Below, piece after piece: positions 23,172 through 58,349 of a stretch of 64,000 nucleotides of DNA; the stretch's first letter is position 1, and every line of letters starts with the position of its first letter. The notes beneath the pieces are model-generated. The model searched no databases, was not told the DNA's origin, and saw only the letters and a program-made list of their open reading frames with translations. The DNA is from Peromyscus leucopus (taxonomy: Eukaryota > Chordata > Mammalia > Rodentia > Cricetidae): positions 114,810,829-114,874,828 of the forward strand of contig NC_051063.1 of the NCBI RefSeq assembly GCF_004664715.2, read 5' to 3'. The translations under genes were made by a program, and so were the position numbers.

Positions 23172-23354
23172 CATCATAGAGCATGTGTTGGACAGTTCTC
23201 ATGGAACATCACCTATTAGAAGATTGTGATGAAATAAGAAGAGCAGGGAAAGGGTTTATCTTAGCTCATGGAGGTTAATAGATGTCCCATCTATTTGTTA
23301 TAATCTTCATCCTCAAACAATTTTTTGAGACAGTCTCTATGCAGCTCTAGGTGT
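23172..23354. repeat. 183-bp direct repeat, copy B
   Basis: Second copy. Here the sequence continues without a break into the rest of the reverse B1, so this copy, or its right edge, is the ancestral locus. Confidence 0.97.
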
Positions 23355-23452
23355 CCTGGAACTTGACATAGGCTGGTCTCAAACGCACAGAGATCTGCCT
23401 TTTCCGTCTCCACAGTGCTGGGATTTAAGGTGTGCACCACTATGCTTGGCCC
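23322..23452 (-). repeat. B1 SINE
   Basis: Complete reverse B1 ('ttttttgagacagtctctat' to 'aaggtgtgcaccactatgc'). Its first part is duplicated as the end of copy A. Confidence 0.85.
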
Positions 23453-23710
23453 TCAAACAATTTTTGTAAAGTCACACAGGCCTTTCTTTTCTCAGTGAAT
23501 CTAATCTGAGCATGTACTGAAGTGCCTCCCCTGCCCTCTTCATGACCCCTTACATTCACTAAAGCAAATTTCAGCCAGTGTTCAGGGAAGAATCGCCTAT
23601 CCAAAGTATGACATCATCTCCAGAGACAGGAGAAGAAACGGAAATAATAGAGAAAGGGAAATAGAAAGCCTCCTTTGCATCACTGTGTGGACAGTTTAAG
23701 CTTGGGAAGC

Positions 23711-24062
23711 ATCCTAGTCACTCTTCCATTGCTCTGATAAAACACTCTGATGAAAGCAACTTGAGGAGGAAAGGGTTTATTCGGCTGACAGGTTACAGTC
23801 CACCATCAAGAGATGCCAAGGCTGGAACTCAAGCAGCGACCATGGAAGAACATTTCTTTCTAACTTGCTCAGATTGATTTGTTAGACACCCTAGGACCAC
23901 CTGCCCAGCGATGGCACCGCCCATAGCAGGCTGGGCCCTCCCACATGAGTCATTAATCAAATAAATGCCCCACTGGTATGTCGTCTATAGGCCAGTCTGA
24001 TGGAGGCATTTTTTCAACTGAGACTCCCTGTTCCCAGATAAGTCTAGGTTTGTGTCAAGATA
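23711..24062. repeat. Rodent medium-reiterated repeat
   Basis: 'ccattgctctgataaaacac', 'gaggaggaaagggtttattc' and 'gcaggctgggccctcccaca' identify a very common rodent repeat (URR/RCHARR/RMER-type; name uncertain). Confidence 0.7.
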
Positions 24063-24616
24063 GCAAAAATAAAAACAAACAAACAAACAAAACTGAGGCA
24101 GTAACTGCAGAGTTTGGACTCCAGTCTTCATAATTGTATGACTCAATCTCAAAAAAATATGTATGCCTGTGTGTGAATACATACATATATATTTACATGT
24201 GGATACACATCTATATATGGATGTATACATGTTAGTTCTTCTATGGAGAACTATAATATACACTTGTGTTGGAATCACACTGAAACAGTCCCTGATGGAA
24301 GGGAGGGAGGAAAGAGGCTGATCAGACTCAGGAAATCACAAGAAATGTACAAGGCTCTTCCCCAGGTTGTGTAAACAGTAAACAATGACCAGGGAAGAGG
24401 AGAGTCTTGGGTGGAGGGGCTTCAAGTTGTTTTATAAAAATCTGTGTAATTTAATCTATGTAATTACCCCTTCAACACAACAACTTCCCTGATATTGACT
24501 TACTTCAACAAAAACAGTACTATCTGATCCAATAGGACAAGTCCTATATAAAAGAACACTATGAACACAGGTAGAAAAAGTAGAACTGAGTTTTACAATG
24601 AAAACCCAAGTGTGGC
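24063..24616. other. Unassigned, partly MaLR-like
   Basis: 24290-24420 ('aggttgtgtaaacagtaaac', 'gaccagggaagaggagagtc') looks like a degraded MaLR-type LTR. The rest is unassigned. Confidence 0.35.
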
Positions 24617-24690
24617 TGGGCGGTGGTGGTGCACGCCTTTAATAAACCAAAAAAACAAAAAACAAAAAACAAAAACCCAAGACAAGATAA
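24617..24690 (+). repeat. B1 SINE head fused to tail
   Basis: Only the first 30 or so bases of a B1 ('ctgggcggtggtggtgcacg cctttaat') are present, joined directly to an AAAACC-rich tail. The whole body is deleted. Confidence 0.8.
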
Positions 24691-24809
24691 TAGAAAACCC
24701 AAGTGTGTACTTCTCAGGGACTTCTGTAAATTTAATAGCCAATAGCAGGTGGTCTCACCACCTGTTGGATGTTAACTTTGTTAAGGAACAATGGCTTGTT
24801 TGCTTGCTT

Positions 24810-24972
24810 GCTTTTTTTTTTTTTTCTTTTTCCTCTGGTTTTTCAAGACAGGGTTTCTCTGTGTATCCCTGGCTTTCCTAGAACTCATTCTGTAGACCAG
24901 GCTGGCCAGAGATCCACCTGCCTCTGCCTTCTGAGTATTGGGATTAAAGGCATGTGCCACTAATTCTTGGCT
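24810..24972 (-). repeat. B1 SINE
   Basis: Complete reverse B1 with poly-T start. Confidence 0.93.
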
Positions 24973-25070
24973 AGGATTTTGTCTATAAAAAGCAATGTAT
25001 TTATTTCTTAAAATTAACATTAGGCATGGAGGTGTTTTGACCTTCAGTGAATAAAGGAGAATTGGGCTAT

Positions 25071-25257
25071 TTTTTTTAAAAAAAAAAGATTTATTTATTT
25101 TTGTATATGAATGCTCTATTTGCATGTGTGCCTGCATGACAGAAGAGGGAACCAGATCCCATTATAGATGGTTGTGAGCCACTATGTGGTTGCTGGGAAT
25201 TGAACTCAGGACTTCTGGAAGATGACCCAGTGCTCTTAACTGCTCTCTCCAGCCTCT
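25071..25257 (-). repeat. B2 SINE
   Basis: Reverse B2 from the A/T tail to 'ctctccagcctc', lacking 'gagccat' near its head. Confidence 0.9.
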
Positions 25258-25381
25258 GAGAATTAGGCTATTTGAAAATTATTATGAGTGCTTTTAAAGT
25301 TACAACAACCTTTTCTCTTACTTGAAGTCTAACCCATGCTTACAACCAGAAAGACAGAGAAACAGAAAGAGAGGCAGCTAG

Positions 25382-25456
25382 ATGGGGATGTGGCTCATTG
25401 GTGCAGTGCCTGCCTGGCATATGTGATGGACCACTGGTTAGATCACCAGCAAGAGA
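25382..25456 (+). repeat. ID-like SINE
   Basis: 'gatggggatgtggctcattg' to 'ggttagatcaccagc', a diverged ID element. Confidence 0.5.
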
Positions 25457-25636
25457 GGAAGTGGATGAAAGGAAAGATGAACATATTGGCAGCTTAGTGG
25501 GGAGCCATATGGTTCCCCACTGGGAAACCTGGGAAAGGAACAGGCCCCAGAGTTAAACAGTGTGGATTCAGACCACCTTTGTGACTTGGAGCTGTTTGAT
25601 TTCTTTGCCTCAGCTTCCTTACTTAGAAATAAAATG

Positions 25637-25832
25637 GGGCTGGAGAGATGGCTCAGAGGTTAAGAACACTGCTTGCTCTTCCAAAGGTCCTGAGTTCAAT
25701 TCCCAGCAACCACATGGTGGCTCACAACCATCTGTAATGAGATCTGGTGCCCTCTTCTGGCCTGCAGGGATACATGCAGGCAGGATACTGTATATATAAT
25801 AAATAAATAAATCTTTAAAAAAAAAAGAAATA
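25637..25832 (+). repeat. B2 SINE
   Basis: Complete B2 with AATAAATAAATAAATC tail. Confidence 0.95.
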
Positions 25833-26497
25833 AAATGATATTATAGAAAAATTAAAGATTAAATTAGATAAATTATGCAACAAACCTTGAGTGCGTATGA
25901 CCTCTGGACACAACTTTCTGGGTCCTTTTTGTCCTAGTATCTTAAAAATAGGGATTGTGCTGGGTTTGATACATTTGAAAAGCACATCTTGCATCTCAAA
26001 GTCACTTTCGACCAAAATGTTTTCCCTGCATCTTTTTCCTCCTGCCTACGAGGGGAAAATAAATATATACAGATAAAATCTTACTCATAACATTAGTGCT
26101 GATAACTGTAAAGCAAGGTGAACTTTTGTTTCAAAATTCAAAGTTTACATTGTAGCAACTATTCCAGAAATGATGTTTAAGCTCTTTCACATAAATGGTC
26201 TCATTTAGCTTACACGAACTTCCTCTGAAAGACTAAGACATTGGAATTACCTCCATTGTTTGAGCCAATCCTTCCTTAAATCAGGGAGGGACCACTGCTA
26301 ACTGTTTGAACTTAGGAAGTAAAATTACAACTCATCTTCTCAACACTGAAATGAAAGATTTTCACCCATGTCTTCTACCTTCCCTATCTTAGTGACACCG
26401 AGGACATCCAGGGAGTCAGCCAAGCTCTAGGTGGGCTGGTTAGGTCTTTGTCCAATACACTCTTGCTTTGACTCTGACGTTCTATAAACTACTGGGA
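25833..26497. other. Intergenic stretch, nothing recognised
   Basis: About 0.66 kb without recognised features. Confidence 0.5.
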
Positions 26498-26499
26498 TG

Positions 26500-26648
26500 T
26501 TTCTTTTTTCTTTTTTGTTGTTTTTAGAGACAGGGTTTCTCTGTGTAGCTCTGGAGCCTGTCCTGGAACTCACTCTGTAGCCCAGGCTGGCCTTGAACTC
26601 AGAGATCCACCTACCTCTGGCTTCCATGGGATTAGAAGTGTGCGCCCC
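26500..26648 (-). repeat. B1 SINE
   Basis: Reverse B1, followed by a C-rich stretch (26649-26690). Confidence 0.9.
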
Positions 26649-26707
26649 AACCCCCCAACCCCAGCCCCCCTCAACCTCCCCCTTCCCCCGCTGCTTGCTA
26701 GCTTTCA

Positions 26708-26825
26708 TTAATTTATTATTTATTTGAGACAGGGTATCCTGTAGCCCAGGCAGGATACATGAACACCTGATCCTCCCCCTACCCTCCCGAGTGCTAGGAT
26801 TATAGGTGTGCTACCATGCTTGTGT
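26708..26825 (-). repeat. B1 SINE relic
   Basis: Reverse diverged B1 ('tttgagacagggtatcctgt' to 'gattataggtgtgctaccat'). Confidence 0.7.
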
Positions 26826-26832
26826 AGGAAAC

Positions 26833-26834
<2 letters not shown>

Positions 26835-26892
<58 letters not shown>
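26835..26892. repeat. 58-base T run
   Basis: Uninterrupted T58. It lies between a reverse B1 relic and a forward B1, so it is not a normal SINE tail for either in this position. Its true length is likely uncertain in assembly. Confidence 0.97.
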
Positions 26893-26893
<1 letters not shown>

Positions 26894-27002
26894 TGCTGGG
26901 CATGGTGGTGCATACCTTTAATCCCAGCACTTGGCAGGTAGATCTCCATGAGTTCGAAGCCAATCTGGTCTAGATAGTGAGAATTAGTCTCAAAACAATG
27001 AC
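26893..27002 (+). repeat. B1 SINE, partial
   Basis: Forward B1 without the 3' third ('gctgggcatggtggtgcata' to 'aattagtctcaaaacaatg'). Confidence 0.85.
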
Positions 27003-28250
27003 GAAGTGGTGTGTGTGTATTTGTGTGTGTAAGTAAAATTACAACTTGTCTATCTTCTCAATGCTAAAAATAAAAGTGTATGCATTGCTGGGAGCCAGAG
27101 GAAGACACAAGGTGTCTGTCCTATCACTCTATGCCTTATCTAGCCCCTTGAGATGAGGTCTCTCACTGAATCTGGAACTGGCTGGCAGTCAGCAAGCCCC
27201 TTCCCCATATCTGTCCTCCACAGCACTGGTTACACCATGCCTGTGCTCCTGTTGCAAGTTAGTAGGGATTCGAACTCAAGTCTTCAAGTTCTGTAAGTGC
27301 TTTCAGCCACTGAGCCATCACCCTTGCCCAACACCTCTTTCTTTTTTTGCTAGAAGATTAGGATTTTTGAAGGTGTACCCAGCCAGTCTCATTTTTCCCT
27401 TTATGGCATGTCCCACCTAAAATTATCATAAACAGCACATAAATAGCATTTCAGCCATTTCTAACTTCCAAATTGTTACATAGTCATTTCTTTTTTAGTT
27501 TTTTTTTTTTTAAATTATTCTATGTGTATGGGAGTTTTGCCTGAATGTCTGTCTGTCTGTGCATCATGTGCATTCCAGGAGGCCAGAAGAGAGCTTTGAA
27601 TACTTTGGAATTGGTCTCTCACACCCCGAGCCTTCTCTCCAGCCCCAGGGATCTCTTTTTAGCTGAAACATTCTCTCCTGGTGGGAAGCCTAAATTTATG
27701 ACACAGTGCATAAAACTTACATGGTCCAGGAAGTAATCAAAACTTACAAGGCATTACTCCAGAAGTAAATAGACGTCTAAGGCTCATGAAGCCCCTGAAA
27801 CAAGTCATAAGCCCCTACCAGGGTTATATAAGCAGTAAAAATTGCCAGGGAGGGAGTGACTCCTGGATGTCATTGTTCCTTTTCTCATACAAATCAGCCA
27901 AGAGTTCTCATCTCGAAAAGGAAGAGTCCCACAGATAATAAAACTGATGTGTTCACTGTTTACACGTTGAAGTCTTTAAGTAAACTGGTATGTAATGGGT
28001 GGTGCAGTCCTTTGGGAGATGCAACAAGGTCTAAGGGGAAATATCTACATGATTAAGTAGGTGCCCAGCAAAAATCAAATGGTGGTCCTTCTCTACCTCT
28101 TCATTTTACAGATAAACAGATGTAAAATTCTGTCCTAAAACTGAGGTGGGAGGAAGCTTCTCATTCAGTCATTACATGCCTAATGATGCGCCCATCAAAC
28201 CCACAAGGCTCACAAAGCTATTGTCACCTGTCTGTCTAGATTGTACCTGA
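27003..28250. other. Old repeat mosaic
   Basis: 27490-27620 looks like a reverse B3 fragment ('tatgtgtatgggagttttgc'). 27690-27970 looks like a degraded MaLR-type LTR ('gttatataagcagtaaaaat'). The rest is unassigned. No gene seen. Confidence 0.4.
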
Positions 28251-28442
28251 GGGGGCTGGTGAGATGACCCCTGGTTAAGATTACCGGCTATTCTTCCAGA
28301 GGACCCACACAGGGTGGCTCACAACCATTAGTAACTCTGTCTCAATGACCCAACACCCCATCTGACCTCCACCTGCATCAGGCACACATGTGGTGTACAA
28401 ACATACATGAGCGCGAAACACTCATACACATAAAAAAAAATC
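28251..28442 (+). repeat. B3 SINE
   Basis: Forward B3 with 'gaaacactcatacacataaa' tail. Confidence 0.8.
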
Positions 28443-28684
28443 TGAAAATGAAAAACTAAAGAAAAAGGTTTTATGTGATACAGGCAAATACTTCAGTCAA
28501 CTAACAATTTGGTTACCTTTTCCTATATAAAATAATTGCCTTTTGCCTAAGTCTCACAAACTCATGCAGTGGTTCACACTGATCCATAGGCCTTATCAGT
28601 TTCCTAGGACCTCAGTTTTCAACAGCTACAAACAACATTTTGACTATAAATCATGATAATTTAGAATCATGTAATTTTGTTCCT

Positions 28685-28835
28685 TATTTTTATTTATTTA
28701 TTTTTGGAGACAGGATCTATTATGGCAGCTCTGGTTACAACTCCTTGTGTAGACCAAGCTGGACTCAACTCTGCAATCCACCTGCCTCTGTCACCCTAGT
28801 GCCGGGATCAAAGGATGAGCCACCACACCTGGCCG
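28685..28835 (-). repeat. B1 SINE
   Basis: Reverse B1 ('tttggagacaggatctatta' to 'ggatgagccaccacacctgg'). Confidence 0.85.
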
Positions 28836-28864
28836 AACCATATAATTTTAAGATTTTTTTTCGG

Positions 28865-29012
28865 ACAGATTTTTCTAATAAATAGCCCTCGGTTGGCTTG
28901 GAACTTGCTCCATAGACCAGAATGACCTAGAGATTGAAACGATCAGGTGATACTACTGTTGTTGCCTCTACAATGCTGGGATTACTGGCATACATCATGC
29001 ATCGCCAGGTAT
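28865..29012 (-). repeat. B1 SINE relic
   Basis: Very diverged reverse B1 ending 'caatgctgggattactggc'. Confidence 0.4.
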
Positions 29013-29288
29013 TTTTACTTAAATCTAAATATATAACTTAAAATATAGCTTTCCTTCAGCCAACAGTGGCACCAACCGGTTGAATATAAATGTTGTAATA
29101 AATATTCACTCGATAAAATATCTGCCCCAAAATGTAGGCGTGTCTGGAGGCACCGATCTGGTACCGTTTTGAAATCCTCCCCAGGGCTTTGGAGACCGGT
29201 GGAAGACTACCTGGTTCAGCAAACAAGAACCGTGAAGAGGAGGGGCCTGGAGGCCGGTTCCCCCAACCCAGCGCGAGAATACGCCTCA

Positions 29289-29300
29289 GCGCATGCGCAC
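29289..29300. promoter_or_regulatory. NRF1-like site
   Basis: GCGCATGCGCAC matches the NRF1 core (GCGCATGCGC), with an A instead of a pyrimidine just before it. Confidence 0.5.
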
Positions 29301-29738
29301 CTCCGGGCGGGCCCCTTCCATCTGCCAGATGGGGGTGGCAGCAGGAAACTACTTATAGACTTTGATGTGCTACCTTCAAAAAGAGAAAACGCTCAGGGTG
29401 TGAGGAGTCCCGTGACCGATATTACCACGTCGTCCTCCAAACTCTGCACAGGACCTCTGGCACAGACACCCCAAACAAGAAGCCACTTCTCGTGTCTGCC
29501 CCCTCCCTCTGGGACAGTGGTGGTGTGATCCAGGCCACAGACTTTCGCTCGTTTGCAGCGGGTCGGAGATCGAAGGATTGAGCCAATTGCGGACCAAACG
29601 TCTTTGCCAGGAAGGGGGTGAGGGAGCAGCCCTTTGAGTTCCGCCTCTTCGCTAGGCGCTGGTGGGGAAGGGGGACGTGGGAAACCCTGCCCTCTGAGCC
29701 CGCGGACCCGACGCCTCAGTGCAAAGTGCCGAGGGGAC

Positions 29739-29747
29739 GGCGGGAAA
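29739..29747 (+). promoter_or_regulatory. E2F-type site
   Basis: GGCGGGAAA is a canonical E2F motif. Eed is reported to be a pRB-E2F pathway target, so the site is plausible, though it lies 11 bases after the in-frame GTG start and therefore within transcribed and translated sequence of the long isoform. Confidence 0.5.
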
Positions 29748-30007
29748 AGCGCCCGTCGGGAGCAGGGGACGGGGAGCAGCCAGGAAGCCGTGCGGGAGGG
29801 CGCGCGCGCGCGCGCCCCTTTTTCAGCAGTGTGGCGGGGTCGCACGCACGCCCGCCTCGGCGGCTGGGCGCGATTTGCGACAGTGGGGGGAGCGGCGGAG
29901 GTGGCGGTGCCGGCAGCTTTGCGGCAGGCTCCGGCCGGGCTTGCTTGACGGCGGTGTGGCGGAGGCCCCGCCCGAGGCGGCAGGAACCTGGAGGGAGGCG
30001 GAGGAAT

Positions 30008-54481
<24,474 letters not shown>

Positions 54482-54760
54482 ACTATTTTTTTCTAGTAAA
54501 AATTAGAATATGTTGTCTTTGTAAAATAGAATTAATGTATCTTGCTAGTAAGGGCACATAGAGCATTTAGACTTGTGTTTCAGCATTCAATCAGGCTGAG
54601 CTGAATGTAGTGATGTTTACATTGTTTACATTCTTTGTACTGTCTTCCTGCTCAGACTTTACTGCTTTTAATAAAAATTTATTTTTGTAAAGCTGTGTTA
54701 TTTTTATTGTGATGAAAACAAGTTGGAAGTAATAAAATTATACCGTATCTTTTTGTAATT
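54482..54760 (+). terminator. Eed: Eed 3' UTR and poly(A) signals
   Basis: Two AATAAA hexamers follow the stop, at 54670-54675 and 54731-54736, each followed within 30 bases by T- or GT-rich sequence. The 3' UTR is therefore short (about 200-270 bases), AT-rich and without SINEs. Confidence 0.8.
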
Positions 54761-54864
54761 ACTGCTTTAACTGAAGTAAGCTATTTACTGTGGAGACTGA
54801 AGTGTCAATTGTATACCTAAACTAAACTTAAATCTTGGCTCTGCCACCATGTAGCCTTGGATAT

Positions 54865-55224
54865 TGTCTTAGTCACTGTTCTTGGTCATGTGCTGTGAAG
54901 AGTCATGACCAAGACAATTCTTAGAAAAGAAAGCATTTATTTGGGGCCTTTCAGAGGCTTGCTCCATTATCATCATGGTGGGGAGCATGGCAGCATGCAG
55001 GCAGGTGTTGAAGCAGTAGCCGAGAGCTACATCCTGATCCACAAGCACAGAGAGACAGACTCTGGGCTTGGCTTGGGCCTTTGAAACCTCAAAGCCTGCC
55101 CCCAGTGACACACTTCCTCCAACAGGGTCACACCTAAATCCTTTCAAATAATACCACTCCGTGGTGACTAAAAATTCAAATATATGAGGCTCCTCAGAGG
55201 GTCGTTTTTATTCAAACCATCATA
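54865..55224 (-). repeat. Rodent medium-reiterated repeat
   Basis: 'ttgtcttagtcactgttctt', 'gctgtgaagagtcatgacc' and 'cacacttcctccaacagg' place it in the same family as the copies in introns 2, 7 and 9. Orientation is inferred. Confidence 0.7.
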
Positions 55225-55344
55225 GATATGTAAGTTCATATCATTGTACTTTTAATTTCCTTATGTGTAAAATAGCATACCTACCCTAAGGAAGTTAATT
55301 TAATGATATCTGAGGCATTTTGAACATTATGTGCTAAGTAGTTC

Positions 55345-55548
55345 TAGGCTGGAGAGACAGTTCAGTGGTTAAGAGCACTGGCTGCTCTCCCAGAGGAACC
55401 AAGTTCAGTTCTTAGCACCTACATGGTAGTTTACAACTGTCTAACTCCTGCCCCAGTGAATCCAGTGTTCTCTTTTGGCCTCTGAAGGCACCAGGCATGA
55501 AAGTGATACACAGACATACATGCAGACAAAGCACCCATACACAAAAAA
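55345..55548 (+). repeat. B3 SINE
   Basis: Forward B3 with 'gactgtctaactcc'-type middle and a CA-rich end. Confidence 0.8.
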
Positions 55549-55599
55549 ATGTATTTTCAGTTCATGGTTACTGAAATTTGATGTCTATCAAGTTCAGGA

Positions 55600-55745
55600 G
55601 CAGTGCTGGTGAGATGGTTCAGTTATCAGGCCTGATGACCGGAATTCAATTCCAGGGACTCTTACAGTGGAAGGGAAGAACAACTCCTGAAGCTGTTCTT
55701 ACCTCCGATTGCATGAACCTACACACAATATATATATATTTTTTT
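55600..55745 (+). repeat. B3-like SINE
   Basis: Forward, diverged ('gtgctggtgagatggttcag' to 'cctacacacaatatatatat'). Confidence 0.65.
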
Positions 55746-55974
55746 AAGAATTTGGTAGCAATAGAACATATTTTCTTGTATAACGAGGCCATAGTAACCT
55801 GAGTGGAAACATCATCAATAGAACAGAGGAGGAGAGAAGAGGTTGAAGAATGAGGCTATGTAGTAAGTTACCACCTTTTCTAAAAGGTACTATTGGCTTG
55901 GTGAGACAACTAGGTCTTACAGAGTCAGGAGTATATTTTGGACTTGGGTAATAGATGCATTGGAAGAGTTAGGA

Positions 55975-56290
55975 CTGGGCTGGAGAAATGGCTGGGTGGG
56001 TAAAAATGCAAGCCTTCAGACTTAAGTTCAGATCTCAGCACCCATGTACAAAACCAGTCATGGCCGCATGCATGCGTATAATCCCAATGCTTTGCTGGGC
56101 AGAAGCCAGAGACTCAGATTGCTGCAAATCCTGAAGAGACTACCTCAAGGGAATAAAGTGAAGGATGCTAGAACACTTGCTGCTCTCCCCGGCTTCCTTT
56201 CAGGTGCATCTTCTACACACTCGTGTGGGCCATGGTCACACATGGAGCCGAGGAAGAAAGGGTAGAAGGAAAAATGAGATGAGCCAGGAA
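55975..56290 (+). repeat. B3-like head and old repeat
   Basis: 'gggctggagaaatggctggg' to 'cagatctcagcacccatg' is a B3 head. The remainder is unassigned. Confidence 0.5.
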
Positions 56291-56339
56291 AGTACAAGCT
56301 TGAATTTCGTTGAGTTTTTAAAGGTCCATATAGTTTGTT

Positions 56340-56488
56340 TGGTTTGGTTTTTGGTTTTGGTTTTGGTTTGTTTTCGAGACAGGGTTTCTCTGTGTAGCTT
56401 TGGAGCCTGTCCTGGAACTCACTGTGTAGCCCAGGCTAGCCTCGAACTCACAGAGATCTGCCTGCCTCTGCCTCCTGAGTGCTGGCTC
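56340..56488 (-). repeat. B1 SINE
   Basis: Reverse B1 with a (GGTTTT)n start. Its 5' end is lost at 'gagtgctgg'. Confidence 0.88.
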
Positions 56489-56514
56489 GAAAACAACAAA
56501 AAAAAAGGTCCATA

Positions 56515-56670
56515 TAGTTTTTGTTTTTGGTTTTTTTCAAGAGTGGAGTCTCTGTGTAGCCCTGACTGTCCTGGAATTTACTCAGTAGACCAGGGTAGCC
56601 TCAAACTCAGATCTGCCTGACTGCCTCCCAAGTGCTGGGACTAAAGGCGTATGCCGTCACCACCAGCCAA
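56515..56670 (-). repeat. B1 SINE
   Basis: Reverse complete B1, diverged. The 'ggtccatatagttt' before and 'gatccatatagtttt' after look like an imperfect target duplication. Confidence 0.85.
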
Positions 56671-56699
56671 GATCCATATAGTTTTAAATTTTGAGTGAC

Positions 56700-56835
56700 A
56701 TGATGTAGCATGTGTTTTTTGTAGTTTAAGGTGTCCTAGAACTTGATAGGTAGACCAGGCTGGCCTCACGAAGATCATCTTGCTTCTGTTTCCCATGTGC
56801 TGGGGGATTAAAGATTTGCAACACCCCTCTCCGGG
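56700..56835 (-). repeat. B1 SINE, diverged
   Basis: Reverse B1 ending 'ggggattaaagatttgcaac', directly upstream of the RPL37A retrocopy. Confidence 0.7.
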
Positions 56836-56857
56836 CTTGGCTGTAGATTCTGGCAAC

Positions 56858-57405
56858 ATGGCTAAATGCACCAAGAAGGTTGGGAATCACTGGAAAATAT
56901 GGACCTGCTATAGTGCCTCCCTACAGAAAATATCGAAGAAAATTGAAATCAGCCAGCACACTAACTTGCTCCTCTGTGGCAAGACCAAGATGAAGAGACC
57001 TGGGCTGGAGAGATGGCTCAGAGGTTAAGAGCACCAGCTGTTCTTCCAGGGGCCATGAGTTCAATTCCCAGCAACCACATGGTAGCTCACACCTATCTAT
57101 AATGAGATCTGGTGCCCTCTTACTTGCAGGCATACATGTGGGCAGAATACTGTATAAATACATATATTTATCTTTAAATCTTTTTTTTTTTTTTTAAAAA
57201 AAGATGAGGCCTTTGACATCTGGCTTTGTGGTTTCTGCATGACAATGGTGGCTGGGAGGGCCTGAACCTAGGACAACACCACTTCTGCTGTCGCAATCAA
57301 GTCTGCTGTCAGAAGACTGGAGGAACCGAAAGATCAGGAGAAATGCTACCATTCGAGACTTGCCTAGCCTGTAATGGTTAATGTACATTTAAAAAGAAAA
57401 AAGAT
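56858..57405 (+). pseudogene. Rpl37a: RPL37A processed pseudogene, split by B2
   Basis: Conceptual reading from the ATG at 56858 gives a degraded copy of ribosomal protein L37a. MAK.TKKVG, then a changed segment, then KKIEISQH and CGKTKMKR are the L37a N-terminal half. After a B2 insertion (57001-57195) the copy resumes with the segment matching the second half of L37a (zinc-ribbon C-x-x-C region, then the Ala-Gly-Gly and Thr-Thr-Ser blocks). It continues to an A-rich tail at about 57391-57405. There are no introns, as in a retrocopy. Frame disruption, Cys losses and the SINE make it non-functional. The parent gene lies elsewhere. Confidence 0.88.
57001..57195 (+). repeat. B2 SINE inside RPL37A pseudogene
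   Basis: Complete B2. The sequence around 'aagatga' occurs on both sides (before 56998 and at about 57202), consistent with a target duplication within the Lys-Met-Lys-Arg codons of L37a. Confidence 0.9.
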
Positions 57406-57800
57406 TTGTAACCACATGCTGGGCCTCCAGAAGCCATGTTTGATAACCCCTTCAAATTCACTAACACAGTTTGCTGAAGATTTAGGTCAACCAAATAGTT
57501 CATATCCAAAGCTTTGCAGACAGTGAAGCAAGCTCTGTATTGAGCTGAAACATCAGATCCCCAAGCCTTGAGTTAACTAGCATTTTCAGAGGACGCAAAA
57601 CAGCCAGCCTATTTAAAATCCCACCTTTCTAGCACCTGGCAAAACCGGCAGGAGAACCATGAGTTTGAGACCAGCTGAGATACATGACAAGATTCTGTCT
57701 CAAAAAGAAGTCCACCATACCTCTCCCATCTCTGTACTTTCTCCTTTGCGCTCTCAGCTTCCATTTGTTAGTACATACTATGCTGCAAATACTACTTGAG
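57406..57800. other. Intergenic stretch, mostly unassigned
   Basis: A B1 fragment lies at about 57640-57710. The rest is not recognised. Confidence 0.5.
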
Positions 57801-57980
57801 GGCAGGCAAGATGGCTCAGTGAGTTTGCTGTACAAGCTTGACAACCCGAGCCCCACTTCTGGAGTCCGTAGTGAGAAGGGAATCAACTCCCAAGAGTTGT
57901 CCTTTGGCCTTCAAATGTGCTCATACTCCTCTATTGTGCACAGACACAAGAAAGCTTTTTTTTTTTTTTTTTTTTTTTTT
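57800..57980 (+). repeat. B3-like SINE with T run
   Basis: 'gggcaggcaagatggctcag' starts a diverged B3, and its end runs into T25 (57956-57980). Confidence 0.6.
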
Positions 57981-58345
57981 AATTAAGCTTGATAATTTCT
58001 CATTGTGTTGTATGTCTGGGTGGGTTTTGTTTTATTTTACCAGTATAACTCCAGCAACTAGAACAGTGCCTTGCACATAGGGCGAGCACCAATATTTACT
58101 GAAAGAATGAAATGAGATCACAAAAGTAAGTAGTACGACTACGGAGATTGACCTTAGGGGAGATGATGAAAACAACTTTTAGAGATGAAAATATATAGAA
58201 GTAAAAAAGATAGTGGAAGGCCTAGTAGACTGCATATCCTAAGAAATCACCTAGAATATGGCCCAAAGCATCAAAATGGAGAAAAGGAACATAGAGGATA
58301 AAATGAAAAGGTCTATTAATGCGTTTATTTGGTGACCAAGGGAAA
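57981..58345. other. Intergenic stretch, nothing recognised
   Basis: About 0.36 kb, AT-rich, without recognised features. Confidence 0.5.
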
Positions 58346-58349
58346 AAAA

